Assembly: GCA_036320915.1 (NCBI GenBank)
Contig: JAXBDG010000001.1
Coordinates: forward strand, 3,308,001 to 3,372,000
Length of the DNA: 64,000 nt
Reading direction: 5' to 3'
Origin: Linnemannia elongata
Taxonomy: Eukaryota; Mortierellomycota; Mortierellomycetes; Mortierellales; Mortierellaceae
Shown here: positions 40,948 through 54,700 of the stretch, in pieces
Layout: every line of letters starts with the position of its first letter
Numbering within the stretch: position 1 is the first letter of the stretch
Notes under the pieces: model-generated
What the model was told of the DNA's origin: nothing
Seen by the model: the letters and a program-made list of their open reading frames with translations, nothing else
The model's database searches: none
Program-made: the position numbers and the translations under genes

Positions 40948-42658
40948 GTTGTTGGTGTGATCGATTATCGTGGTTGGTGTTGGCTGTTGGTTGTTGTTCG
41001 TTCCTTACTTGCGAATCTTTTAATCCTTGTGCCTGAGTGTGAGTGTTGTTCGGTGTGTCGGTCGTTTGGTGGTGAACTGTAGTGCTGATGATGAAGGTAT
41101 CTTGATGTCTTGATGACTTGATGTATTGGTGTCTTGGTGTCGAAAGAAGAGTGGAGAGAAGCGAAGAAGAAAGAAGAGAAGAGAAAGAGAAAAAGAATGA
41201 AAAGAAAAAGAAAAAGGAGAAAGAAACGAATGTATGGATTTATGATTGCTATCAATGAAAAGATCTGGACACTCACTTGGGTGAGAATTTGGCTTGATTC
41301 CATCAGTTGGAGATGTCCGAGCGGGGTTTCTTTAGCACTTTCAATGTGTCCGAGAAGGCACTTCTTTTGAGCACGACTGCGTGACTGCCGCTCGATTGTG
41401 AAATTGCACCATGAATTGTGCTATCGCTCGTGTCTTCTTGACATCTCATTGGTCGATTCGATCCAACAACTCAAAAGGAACTCTCTTTGATGACTGATGT
41501 TTGAAGAAGGGATGGGTTGGTGGCGCCATCTCTCGCCACTTGGACAAGGCATCAGACAAAGGATATCCTAGGGGCTTTTTTTCTTTCTCTTCCTGTCTAC
41601 CTGTCTACCCTCCTTCCTTCTTTCCTTCTCTCGCCCCTTCTTCCTTGCCTTCACTCGTTCTTGCGTCCAGCTGACACGGCGACAGACGGGAACAAACCCA
41701 ATGGGGCTTGTGACAAGGTGACTTGATGGCGTCCTTGTGCTCCAATTGATAGTTGACTCGCGGGTTCTCGCGGGTCCCTGTGTGTTTTCCCTCACCTCAC
41801 ACACCCCTCCCTTTTCTTCCAATAAGGCAACTTGTAACCTTCCTCTGACCTTTACATAGGGTAGCGCAGCCGCTGACTAACAGCTTGGCATCTCGTGCTC
41901 GTGATCTCTTTTGTCTGTCGATCTTGAGTGATTTCCTTATCCTCACAGAACAGAAAGATTTGGGCTTAGTGATTTGTGCTCTCCTCTTCGGTATTCACGT
42001 TTGTCGTTCCTGCTTTTTCTAGAACACCTGTTTGCGCCTCATCTGTTTATACCTTTTCTATCTTGACATGTTATTATCCTTACACTGTTTGCACCTTTTA
42101 GTATTCGTATTTCCTCTTTTCCCTATATTCTTCTTACCCTGTCCCTTGTTCTTGTCCTTTTCCTGCCCAAACTTTCTTTGTACTAGTAGCGTCCGGCAAT
42201 AAAAAAAAGCATGCTAGTCTCGCAATTTCACACTTCAACATGTTCTCTCTTGTCCACTCTCACCCTCACATTCTCTCATCCTCACTCACCTTCGGCCCAG
42301 AACATGGCGCTCTGTCTGTCGATCTTGAGCGATCCCCTTACTTCACCGTATATCCACCTGTTGCTCTCTCTCCTCTCACGTCTTCTTGTGTATCAGCGCT
42401 TGTTTGTGGTTAAGTTTGGTCAAACCTACCAACTCGAGGAGACAACACAGGTGTAGATCAACAACCTCGCACCGCTTGCTTAAGGATAGGCGCAGGAGTA
42501 GGGAGCACAGAAATTCATTTTCTTTCTCTATCACCGCCATACTGATGATTTTCCTCTTCTATTGCCTTCTTTTCATTCCAATACTCCTTCAAATATGTTC
42601 CCAAAGGGCATTTATTCATTTTTTATGTATGTACAGCAGCGAAAAGAAGGAGAGATCT
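40948..42658. other. Intergenic region upstream of the SUMT gene
   Basis: 1.7 kb. 40965-41250 is the presumed leader (CT-rich on the minus strand); 41570-41680 and 41990-42300 are pyrimidine-rich on the plus strand. Short frames only, none with a recognisable domain. The sequence near 41311 (GATGTCCGAGCGG) resembles the D-arm of class II tRNAs but no tRNA folds around it. Confidence 0.55.
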
Positions 42659-44061
42659 CTAGGCATAGAGGCGATCCTCGCGGGTCCTGTTGGATCCAAC
42701 GCGCTTGTCCTGGATCTGCACCACGGCCTTGGAGACATCAACGGCGTTGGCGACCAGGGGGCAGCCCAGACTGGCAAGTCCTTCCTTCAATCCTCTCAAT
42801 GTTGCTGCTGTGGTCAGGGCCTTTCCGTAAACGTGTTCCTGAAGACTCAGCAGCAAGTATGTGTCGTTCAGTCCACGCACTTCGCACTAGATTAGGGTTC
42901 GTGTGGGAGAGGTTGAGAGAGAGAGAGAGACGATATAGTAATGTTAGCAAAAGTGATGTCGCTGACGGCTGTCAACGACTGCTTGGATTCTCATTTTGGA
43001 GGTAGTGTGTGTGAAGACTTACGTAGCCCATCAAGGCGGCCCCGAGGTTCTGGACCAGGTTGGGAACTTCGAGCGTAGGAATTTTGGTAACCTGTTTCAT
43101 AGAAACACATAAATGCGGAAATCAATTATGTTAGTGACCAGACCAGGGAGGCAGGAAGCTGTTCATGTAAATGTACATGTCTTGAGGCTACGAGGTTCGA
43201 TTCTTACGGTGGTCGATCCAGCTGTCTGCAAAAGGCGTAACCAAGGGTAGTTGTATTCAATGTCGGGTGATCCTGAGAGGTAAGTTGAAGGAGAGTTGGT
43301 ATCCAAGATGATGATTCTATCAAGTATACGCAGAGAGTATCGCGTTAGTTTCCGTGTTCGCGGCTAATAAAAGACCAAATTAATTAGTCGAGTCCGTTCG
43401 ATTGCCAGGACAAGAGATCGAACCTGCTGGCTTGGATGTTGTTCATGATTGCTTTGGCAAAGTTCAGGGAATCCTTGTCCTTGATTTCGTAGTTGCAGGG
43501 GATCAAAAAAATTGTTGGGTCGGCGTCCAGTTTATAGATGTTGCAGCTTGCATTCGAAGGCGAGTTCACGTCCAACGAGTTGTCTTTCTAAAAGGTCATA
43601 AAGTAGCAGTTGAGCCCGTATTAGCATCCAGCCCTTGTCTTCCATAACTAAACAAAACGAAGTCAGGTGCACCGTGAGAAAGTATGTACCAAATCCACGC
43701 CAGGCAGGATCAAACTGCCCATTAAAGTCTTGCCCTGAACGGTGTGCAGCAAGGAACTGCCACCAAATGCCGTGCCGACAATCAAAGTCGAGCACGTCCT
43801 GACTGCTGCTGATGAAGAAGGCGTTGAGGTAGATGTAGGTGAAGTATCTTTGCGCCAGAGGAGGATTGGTTTTGGCAGGGTGACGGCCTTATCGACCGAC
43901 TCTTGAAAGTCCTCCTCGTCGCTAGACTGGTAACGGTGGTGATCCTCGGAAAAGTCCTAGAGAACGCGATGCATTAGGGATGGGGTGACTCGTTAGTATT
44001 GGTTGTCTGACGAGATGGCGGGTGTCCCTGGTCTTCTCTGGTTCTTGAATTGGCATACCAT
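42659..44061 (-). CDS. Probable proteasome assembly chaperone 1 (PSMG1/PAC1-like)
   Basis: Likely partner of a PSMG2-like protein in assembling the proteasome alpha ring. Exons on the minus strand: 44061-44059 (ATG only), 43956-43690, 43587-43424, 43316-43208, 43091-43023, 42886-42659; the sum is 280 codons (279 residues; human PSMG1 288). The start rests on AACAATG|GTATGC followed by an in-frame acceptor CTCTAG|GAC. The resemblance to PSMG1 is in overall order: a Gly/Ser strand (LIVGTAFGGSSLL), IFLIPCNYEIKD with a following helix, IIILDTNSPSTYLSG, PWLRLLQTAG, then TLEVPNLVQNLGAALMGYCEV, which parallels the PNIVHDLPAAVLSYCQV segment of the animal protein. There is no catalytic motif. Identification is moderate; exon assembly is solid by phase. 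Confidence 0.68.
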
Positions 44062-47000
44062 TGTTAGGGCGTGTCTTGTGTTGATGGGTTGTTGAAAGAT
44101 GTGTGAATGAATGCAAAGAGGGAAGGTTCACCCTTCGCTACTACTACTGTGTGAACGTGAAAAGGACTGTCATTTCGAGAGACACGCAACGAGCGTTGCG
44201 CGTCCTTGATTCACACCCTTAAGCACATGCCCAACCTACGAAAGTAACAAAAGATCGCGTGGAAATTGACAGGCAGGAAGAGTCATTTCTTTTGCAGTTT
44301 GCACCTTGTCATACTCTCCCCAGTTCACTTCCACCCTGGTTGCAGTAGACGATTGGCAACGGGAATAATGTCTTGGCAAACGGAAGGCTTCAATGATAAC
44401 CTCCAGAGTATAAAAAAGGTTAAACTATGTCCTTGGTACAACTAGCAGCGAAAAACATAGCGAGCACACATCAAAGTGAAATGTGCAGAGGTGATAGTTA
44501 TCATAACACTGATCGTTGATATTCAGGTACCATCAGTTGTTACTTCGCTACTGATCACTGATCCTGGCCCGTGCATGCTATGCTTTCTACATAAATTTTG
44601 CGCTCTAACACATCCAGGACGGCTCTTCACTGACCATTCTAGTTCTTCTAATCAAAAGAGAAATGCAAAGTCTCTCCTTCATGCCATTTGTTGGAAAGTG
44701 TTCGTCAGCGACATGTGTCCCATCATTTTGAGCTGTCTTCGCAGACTGACCAAATGGCTAGGGTAGAGAAAGTAGAGGCTCGTTCTTCTCTCTTAGCAGA
44801 CGATCACCAGAGCAACGAAACTGCCCCTACTTGTTAACAACAAACACATTCTCAAGTCTCTTCGTATCAAGATCAATAGAATCGACGTGAATGACCTTAT
44901 GTTTTTTATTGGGGTAAGTTACAGAGCTTCGACCCCCTTCAATAAAGTAGAGGTAGGGGTTAACAAGGATGCAAGATGGTGTTTTGTTGATGTTTGCCCT
45001 TTTGCCTTCAATTGCGATACATGAGTGTGGTACGAGGGACATTGTACGCTTCCAGACCATCCGATACCAAATAAAAACAGAGTCAATCACACGACGCTGG
45101 ACATGATGTGTGAATATGTTCTGATGAAGTGTCGACTGGCTGTTATGTGTGTGGTTTCCAACAGCGCCCTGTTGTTCTTAAGATGGACATACATGACAAG
45201 GCTTTGCTTGTGTGCATGTCTCTGTCTGGGCCATAGGCTGGCCAAAGAACACGACTTGTCTGTGAGGATATCTGCAATGGGTGTTTCTTTATCGTCGCAC
45301 AACAAGCAAGCAAAAGATCACTCAAAAAGCCAAATCTTGTGCTCGGTGCATGTAATATGGCCAATCTGTTTTTGTTGGTTTGTTGGGTTGCGCCAAGGAA
45401 AAACGAGAACGCGAAAGTGACATCCGGCAAGGATTTGTTCAGACTTATATTTTTATGTTGAGGATATGTTCATTTCCCGACCATGGTTACGAATGAAAAG
45501 GGGTGGAAGGAAGAACAGGAGTAAAGAAGTGAAGAGGGGGAGGAAAAGAGGAGTGAAGGGGGTTGAGAAGCTACCCTTGAAACGCCAGTTCACTAGTATA
45601 GTTTGTCCGAGGCGGAAGGTACAAAGAAAAAGAAAAGAAAGAAAGAGGCACGATGAAATTTGAGATTTAGTGCTCTCGGCTCTCATACATGTCTAAATGA
45701 CCAATGCTTTGCCTCTTGGTTTTGGTCTCTTCTGCCCAAAACGCAAGAAAACAACATGACGGACTTGTAGCCCACCTAATCGATTCAATTATGCATCCTT
45801 TTTGAACGTCGGCCCATAGAGTCTCAGGGCGTAACAAAGTCAACCACAGAAAAAGTTAACAATAATCGAAAAGTCGATTGGATCATTTGGAAGTGGACAG
45901 GATGGTTGTGCCATGATCCGTTGATGTATCCGTTGTTCGGCCGCGGACCAGAGCAAAAGAACACAACAGGAATATGAGCGAGGATGCACGGGAGAATGGG
46001 GAAAAAGAGAGTAAGCAAGAGCTCAACCAAATTCGCATTTGAGCCTGTCGAAATAAGGATTGGATTGTTTGTATGATCGAATGGAGAGAGAAAGTGTAGA
46101 GTACCATGACCATGGCAAGGAAAAGGGTTGCCGTGCGTCTTCGTTTCTTTTTCAGTGCTGTTGCTCCCTTTTTTCGCTTTGTTCTTTGTTCTTTTTTTTT
46201 ATTCTCTTCCCACCGACACACTCTCGGTTCCCTGCCTGTTTCTGTCTCTGTCCTCTGTCCCCTGTCAACCCCTACTGTCTTCTCTCCTCGTTCCTTTTCG
46301 CCCCTCCCCTTCTCCTCGACAAGTCGCTCATTCATTCCGCCTTGTCATCGCACCCTTTTCCTCTCGCCTCTTCGTCATCTCTGCACTGTCCATTCACTTG
46401 GCTACAGTCAGGCCTTTCTTCTTCGACTTCTTTTATCACTTTAGCACAACGCTTTGTCCTCTGTAGCTGTCCCCTTGCTCCAATTGACATACGCACCCAA
46501 AAACAAAAAGAAAAGAAACAAAAGAAAAAAACATAGACGACAGGGAGAGAGAGAGATACGACATAGTTGAAGCAGTGTGAACACATTACGACTTACGACT
46601 ACAGCAGGACCGACGAATTGAACAGAGACCGGTTTGCCAGCTAGAAACCGAAGGAAGCAGCCAACCACACTCACCACGGATCCCCCTCATTTCCTTCTAG
46701 TCAGGAACAAAGGAACATATCCACACCCTCCCATCCCCTTCCCCAGGCACACGAACCAACAACAATCGACACGAACCCATCCCACATATCGCCTTCTACT
46801 CCTACTCCTTCTCCCTCTCCTTCTTACCTTTCTCTAGACCTGCTTCTACCCTTCCTTTCCTCCGTCTTCTTGTCCCCTTTCGACACTCCATCTCATATTC
46901 TTCTTGTCCTCCTCCTCCTCCTCTTCCTCCTGTCAGATTTAATTCCACTCCTGCCCCCACTCTCCAAAGTGGTCCTTTCTCTGCCCTCTCTCTGCTTCCT

Positions 47001-48759
47001 TTCTCTTTTTGAATATCCTTGTCCAGATTGGATCGGAAAGTGTGCACGCACCGAAAAGAACAACAACAAAAAAGAAAAGGCCAGGCCAAGAGATATAATT
47101 TTCTCACTGACATTGAAGAAAGTCAAGGACACGCTGTACACCGGCTTATTCCTCACTTGCAGAAGGTAAAATAGCTCTATCCATCTCTCTATCTATCTAT
47201 TTATCGACATACTCTCCAACTACACCGGAGATATATATCTCTGTCTCTCATGTAGCCAACAGCAGGTTCATTCCTGGCATCGTCAGCATTGTCATCTCAA
47301 ATTATTATTATAAGTAGCATTAGCAGCATTATCAACTGCCGCTACTGCTGCTTGAGTCTGGGACCTGCCTATATCTTTCTATTCTATTCTTTGCCATGAC
47401 TTTGATGAAGTGTGTGCGTATCATTGTGCAATTGTGCAGCATGCTTGCAATTCGTCTCGTTTTAGACTCATCCCCATTTGTTCTTCTTGTTGTTGTTCTT
47501 GCCGCCCCTTTTATCCCCTCATTCATGACACGCTACTTTCACAAGCCAGGGCCATCTCTCCATCCAAGACACACTTTAAAATAACCTCACGAACCCTCAT
47601 CCATCAGCTTCTCAATACCATCGGATATTGCCACTCTTTCATTTCTTTTTTCTTTTCCCTCCCTTTCGTTCTTTTTTCTCGTCTGTCTCTCTCTCTCTCT
47701 CTCTCTCTCTGTCTGTCCGTCTGTCTGTTCCCCCCCTCTTTGACTCTTCCACCTTCCAGTCCTGCCCTGCACTTTACTTATTCTTTCTTTCCTCTTAATC
47801 TTATTCTCTTATTCCTCGATCCTCCAACCCCATTCAACGCACACACTCCCCTACCCTTAGACCTTTCCATCTTCCTTCCTTCCACCAGTCTCCCCTCTGA
47901 CAACCCTCAACTTCATCACTCCTCATCTCGAAACGACGATCCTCTCCCCCTTTTCTTGTTCACATAACTCGCTGTTCCTTTTGTTATTTTGTTTGTGAGT
48001 GTTCCTCGCCTATTGTTGTTGTTGTTGTTGTGTGCCAATTGCTGTTATTGTTGTTTTTTGTCACACCGCACAACCTTTTTTTTTTCTTGTTTTTCTTGTT
48101 ATCTTTCTTCCTTCTTTCTTCCCTTCTATCTCCCCAACCACCTCTCATTTCACCACCCATCACCATCGTCATCCACCATCAAGCAACAGCATCCAACAAC
48201 AATCACACTCATAATCACCTTTTTCCCTTTCCTTCCTCTGCCAGAAAAACAATCACTCCCATCCAAGTCCTTCGCCCAGCAAAAAAAAATAATAATATAC
48301 AAACGACCGTCTGCAGGCCCTGCAGGTAGTCCAATTCACTACGCCTCACTCTCCATTCATCCCGCCTTCCTATCCCTTCCTTTCATACACTCTTTTCCCG
48401 CTCACCTGTTCACACCTGGCTTTGCCACCTCTGCTCTTGTTATTTTTTTTTTTTTTATTTTTTATTTTTTTTTTTTACCTTCTTTGCCACTTTGCCGCAC
48501 TTCCTCTCTCTACTACCTGCCTGCGTGCCCTTCAGCCCTTTTTTTTCCTTTATTTGACCTCGCCTCTTACCTTTTACCTCTCGCCTCCAACCTCATCCCT
48601 CATTGTTAGATTCGTCCGGCGTTCTCCTCTCTTTCCTCCTTCACGTTCTGTGATCGCAATCTGCGCGCAGCTTGTGCGATAGTCCCTCGTCCCTGAACGA
48701 CAAAATCTCAACCCGTTCGTCTGCAAGGAAACGAATTGACCAACATATATCGCCCAATC
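44062..48759. other. 4.7-kb gene-poor stretch between PSMG1-like and the LRR scaffold gene
   Basis: No gene recognised. From about 46140 to 48700 the plus strand is strongly CT-rich with T-rich runs (46190-46200, 48070-48085, 48440-48475) and a CT microsatellite at 47684-47710, matching the sense strand of the downstream gene and suggesting an exceptionally long leader or promoter. 44830-45430 has open frames on the minus strand without ATG and without recognisable domains. Confidence 0.55.
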
Positions 48760-51700
48760 ATGCTCCGAACACCTCAGCCAACGCCCTCGGCAACCACCAG
48801 ACTTCAAAAACAATCGACGCCCATCAAAAGGTCCTCGCCTGTTGCAGTGTCTCCGACCTCGACCGAGTCGTCCCTCTCATCATCAAAGGAACAGAGGCAG
48901 CAGCAACTTCAACTACTTCAGCGACAGCAGAAACTTGGCGAGGCTCGATACGTTCGTGGACAAGGTTAGTCATTTCTCCATTTATATGTTATGCGTGGTT
49001 CATTCTAATTTCCATATATCCCAACGCCACTTTGCAACATATGTCCGCGTGTCTGGAGTGCTATCATGTCCCATTTGCACCACATAATAAAAAGAAGAGA
49101 AAATAACACATGGAAAAACAAACACTTGCTGCCACCTTCTGGATCAAACCATTTGGACCACCCCTCTCTTTGTGCGCTTCAACATTACTTCATTTTGTTC
49201 CAATGGTCCATTTTTATCCGCTCCCTGTGCGTTCTTCTCACATCCCCTCTTGCTCTCCACCCAAATCAAAACCCCTCAACCCCCCATCCACCACACACCC
49301 CTTGAAGATGACACGATCCATGGCTATTTTCTATCTGACGCCCATCAAACAAGGAGGTTTTAGTGCCCTTATTTCGCTCTAACCAATTACCACATCTATC
49401 TCACCTTTTGAAACAATAGCGGTTGCAACGGAAAACGATTACGGACAATACGGACAAGAATATGAGCAGGAACAGGACCAGGAACAAGAGACCATGTGGG
49501 CATCGCAGGAGACAAAGGACGCCTGGATCAAAGTCGCCGAAGATGCCGATGCAGACCGCCAAACTGCACGTTGGGAGCGGCGGCAATCGCACCTCTCGGA
49601 CAAGCATATGAACCTCGGACCAATGAGGCTTCTTTCGGACGAGACCCCTCCAGATGTCATGGACGGCAGTTGGGACCTGGACAGCATTGATGGCGACCAA
49701 GCGAGGGAACCCCACATCGACGACCACACCACAACTTCCACCAACCACTTTAACGAACAAAACGATAGAAATATCACCAAAAATAATGACAACACCCACC
49801 CTTTCAACAACTCAACCACCAACAACAATAACGAAAAACATAACACACCTTCCCATGGTTACGCCCACATGGGTAAAGAGAAGTCAGCCCCTACCGTCAA
49901 TGGAAGATCATCCGGACAGTCACAAGGCTCAGGACGACAAACCACGAGCCCTCGCCCTTCTCGCTCTCGAAGCGCTGCACAGGATCCAGAGGACGGCCAA
50001 AGCGACGGCGACCGCAACAGCAGCACCTCCTTTGTCAGCACATATATCCGAAAGTCTCCAGCATCGGGTCGCGTCATCAGCCAGAACGACAATGCCAACC
50101 GTCCATGGCGGGATTCCAAACTTCATGACATCTTTATCGACCTGCTGGATGACCAAACACATAACGAGCAGTTGGCGGATCATGGCCCAATCGCCGCTCA
50201 TCCACAGTCGGCAGAAGATTCTTTTGGTGACCTTCACGACGCTCTCCATAATGATCGGGACTCGAGCAACATCGGCGCTGTTAGGACCCCCTCACGTCAG
50301 GCCAAGTACGAAAAGGCGAAACAGAGCATTGCTTCTCTTTCTCCTTCCAGAGATCTTCAGGACAGCCCAGAGGATGTCAACAGCCCAATATCCGATTCGG
50401 CTGCAAGTTTACTTTTCAAGCGTACTCAGGAGGCGTTTTTGAAGCAGAAGCGACAGGCAATCATCAAGGCGGCCATGACCATTGACCCCAACGACGATCG
50501 AAGCCTTCCCCCCAAGGCTGAGAAGAACCAGTTGTCGATCAAAACGGCCTTGGCTCCCAGCAGGACCCCTTCCAACATACCCCCATCTCGATCGTCACGA
50601 GTTTCATATGGATCTCGTCATCGCTCTCAGGTATGTACTTTACAACTTTTGATGTATATGAGTGTATTATAATGACCCGATCATAATACCGTTCTAATTC
50701 TCAATTTTCCTGCGCTCATTTATTATGAACTCATAGGGCTCCAAGGATACAGAGATTGGCGATCGCGGCAGCACGACCTCAAGGGACAGCGTATATCGGG
50801 ATAGTCTCTCAGGATCGACTCTTGGCTCTGCGGGATTCCAGGCCCAGCTCGAGGGAATCAACAAGCACGAACTCGCCCATGTTTTCTCGGCCCTTAAAAC
50901 CGGCGCCGTCGCCGAGCTCTTTGCCACTGACGCCGTCTCGCCTAAAAAGAGAGTATCCAGGATATTGCCTGACAACGTCAACTCAAAGTCTCATGCCTCG
51001 CCTGGACTCCTCTCTGTTACTGGCATGGTGACTTCCGAAGACACCGACGCGACGCCACAGCCCATAGAGAGGACAACCCCTTTGACGGTGCGATCAGGAT
51101 CTGCCAACGCCACCAACCGACGGATCGATGGGGATAGCGACCCTGCTCGCGCCAAACAGATTACAGCCCTGGCCAAGAAGGGCCTGAGCAAGCAGTCGAG
51201 TTCATTCGTGGAGGATTTGGCTAACGCCACGGACATAGCTTTGAGATCGGGCTCGGAGATGTCGTTCAAGAACACTCCTTCACCGCCCTCAAAGAAGACC
51301 GAACGATCTTCGGCTGCAGGTCCTAGCCTTGGCCAAGTTTCTGAGCAAGCTGAAGGAGCGGATCTGGACGAACCTTTGGATGACCGGAGAAAGCGGGAAG
51401 TCAAGTTTACTCCCTCCAGCGTTACGTCACCCGTGAACACCAACGGACAGGATCGCTATGAAGAGCATGTCAACGACAAGGAGGCCAGCATCGAGCTTGA
51501 CGTGGACGACTTGGGCTCACTTGCCGGTTCCCGAGGCATGGAGAACGCCTTCAAGAGTCTTGAAAACTTCAACTTTGGTAAGTTTTACGGATGCTGCAAA
51601 AGAAGACTGTTCATTTGTGATAGCCTGGCGATTATATGAGTCGTTTATTAACGGCCAGCAATACTATGCTCTTCGAAAACTTTTAGACACATCATTCGAG

Positions 51701-54700
51701 ACGATGGGCGACGCAAAGGAAAGCAAGGCGACATCAAGGAAGGCGAGTTCCAGTAGACAGCCGCAGACGGACGACGAAGGCGCTGGTTCAGATTTCTTGT
51801 CAGCGGTCTCACTGCCTTCCAAGCCCAAGCGTCGCGGCGAGCACTCACTCAAGTGGGAGAACCAGATCGACACAGCATCGAATGCGGACTCTTCCCGTTA
51901 TGGACCCAACACCAGCCTCTCGCGGTCCTCCTCCAACCCTAACCTCAACCAAGGCATGATGGCCGAACAGTCATCATTCAGCCACGCCGAGGGCGAGCTG
52001 ATTCGTTACATCACTGGCCTCCACCCCTGGGATGAATGGGATCAAGTCAAGTCCCTCGATCTGACCAAGCGCGAGGTCGAGAGCACCATTCGTCTGAACC
52101 ATCTCGTCCCAAACTTGGAGGTGTTGATCTTGAACGAGAACCAAGTGCCTTACTTGACAGGAGTTCCCAAGTCTGTCAAGACCCTGCAGGTGCGATCTAA
52201 CCTGTTGAGCGACCTGACTAACTTTAGCCATCTCGCCAACTTGCAGTATCTGGATATTTCTCACAACGCCATCGAGGACCTCACAGGGTTGTCGAGCCTC
52301 GTTCACTTACGCGAGCTGATTGCTGAGGGCAACAACATCAAGAGTGTCTCGGCATTGCAGCAGATGGATGGATTGATTCGCTTGGATGTTTCGCACAACG
52401 CTCTGACCAGCCTGGATTTCCGATGGAGCAAGTTGCAGCGACTCGAGTTCCTGAACGCGTCCCACAACAAGATCGAACAGCTCGAGAACCTAGAGTCGCT
52501 TGCTGGTCTCATCCATGCCAACCTGGCTCATAACTGCATCGAAGATATCAGCCTAGTGCAACCTCTCCGTCGTCTCCGAATCCTTCGTCTTTCAGAGAAC
52601 AAGCTCCTCACCTTCAACGCCGACTCGTTCCCAGGTCTCCGCACTCTCTACCTGGATGACAACCGCCTTCAGTCGCTCGAGAATTGTCAGACCTTGACCC
52701 GCCTCGAAAACTTTTCAGCTCGCGACCAGGAGGGCGAGGGAATCGCCATTGACATGACAGAGTTTATCAACAGCCGAAAGCTCTACCTCTCTGGCAACCC
52801 AATCCACGCCTTGGACTTTGAGATGGGGTTCTATCGTCTTGAGTACTTGGAGATCTGTGCCGGCTGCCTTTCCGAGCTGCCGATCGACTTTGCAACTTTG
52901 TTCCCCAATCTGCGAGGCTTGAACCTGAGCTATAACGGACTGGACTCGCTTGCAGCATTGGATGGTCTGCACCGTCTTCGACGATTGATCTTTGTGGGCA
53001 ACAGTCTCAAAAGCTTCAGCGACGTCTTGTCCCTTGTCAAGCGCATGCGTTCCTTGGTTACACTCGATCTTCGGTAAGCCTTATTAGCTATGTGCATCAT
53101 TCACCTTCTACTGCGGATTTGTCTCAGCATTAACACAGTATGCACTCTTTATCATGAAATAGGCACAACCCCTTGACATCAAACATGTACCCAGCCATGT
53201 CGATTCGCCAAGGGTCCAAGTACCAGGACACCTACCGAACCAACCAAAACTCAGAGACCGAGCTGGACTGGCGTCGACGCGATGTTGGATTCCGGCGAGC
53301 TCTCCCGGACGCCATGTATGTCAAGCGTTCGGTCTACCGATCGGCGATCATCAAGTCGTGCAAACGTCTGGAGTGGTTCGACGGCGGTGCGATCCAGGTC
53401 AAGGAGCGAGAACGGGCTCCCGTGGTCCTGGGTGATCTCTTGGACAACTATGGTCGGAATTACTTGGCCCATGACCGACGCGATGATGATGAGGAAGACT
53501 TTGAGTATGAAGATGACCAAGGTTACGGATACGAGGATGACTACTACCGGCAACAGCAGCAGCATTACGAAAGTGAATGGATTGAACAGCGTGCGCAGCT
53601 GGAGCAGTTGAACCAGCAGTCGTTGCATAATGGCGATCAGGAGGATGAGTTTGATGCCAATGAGCGCGACCCTGAGGATATCACGGACAACAGCAAACGG
53701 CAGAGCAGTCTTGACAGTGGGAGCATGAACGGTCATCGCCAACAGCTGGGACGCCAGCAGCAGTTGCGACAAGTTGTTTCCAAGTCGCCTCTCTCTCGGT
53801 TCACCACCCCTGCGATTCAGCCAGCACCCCTTCGGTTGAGATCTCAGTCTGGATACTCAATGCCATCGCCTTCTCAAAAAGAGCAGCAAGTCTCCAAGCT
53901 GCGAAGCTCAGGTGCCCCCACCCCTATCAAGGTGAAGTCCAGCACTTCTTCGTTGCGTAGACAGGCGGCGGCGGCGGAGGAAGTTGAGGAAGATGGAGTT
54001 GTGGTGGAGTATGAGGGGTCTTCCGACAAGCGTTCGGCTGTTCAAAACTGGAGGGATGAGGTCAACGAGGTCTCGCAGAGGAAGCTAATGTCCCCGCGAG
54101 GTCTTGCAGCGACTACTGCTGCCGCTGCCGCTGCACCGGTCGCTCTCCGCACCAAGGTGTTGATGAGCCGTGGAAGCGACAAGGGTAGCCATAGCAGCCA
54201 CAGCAGTGGCAGCGGTAGCGCCCGTAGCAGCCGGAATGGAGGAGGCGCAAGTGGTCTGCGCCAAGAGACCTTAGAGACCTCGACAGGCGCTGTTGGTCAA
54301 CGCAGCAGTGACGATCGTCCAGTGCAGGAACGTCGCACCAGTCGACGTAAATTCAGTATCCCACCACCAACCCCTGGCTTGTCTGCGTCTTGGTCTCGAC
54401 CTTCGATGCACACCCGCGGACGGTCTGATGGTACCGCGGCCTTGATTCCAGCAGTCTCTCAACAGCAACAGCAGCAAGCACATCCTTTTGCGTCTCCTTC
54501 CCCTATAACCGCAAGCGGGACCTTGCTCCGACCTAGTCATCTCCGTCGGCGGTCATTTGGAGTCTACCCGCACCACAGCGTGTCGGCAAGTGCTCGCAAG
54601 AGGGAGATGCTGGGACTCGACCAGTCTCAATTAACCCAGAGTCCAGCTTTTGGGGCCATGAGCGTCGGTCAGCTGCCCACACCCAGTTCTCCTGGCTACT

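Noticed and set aside
41305..41400. Class II tRNA-like start GATGTCCGAGCGG
   Set aside because: No complementary acceptor end or T-arm in the following 100 bases.
44827..45180. Minus-strand open frame with plausible-looking peptide
   Set aside because: No ATG, bounded upstream by a stop, no splice-linked exons found, and no recognisable domain.
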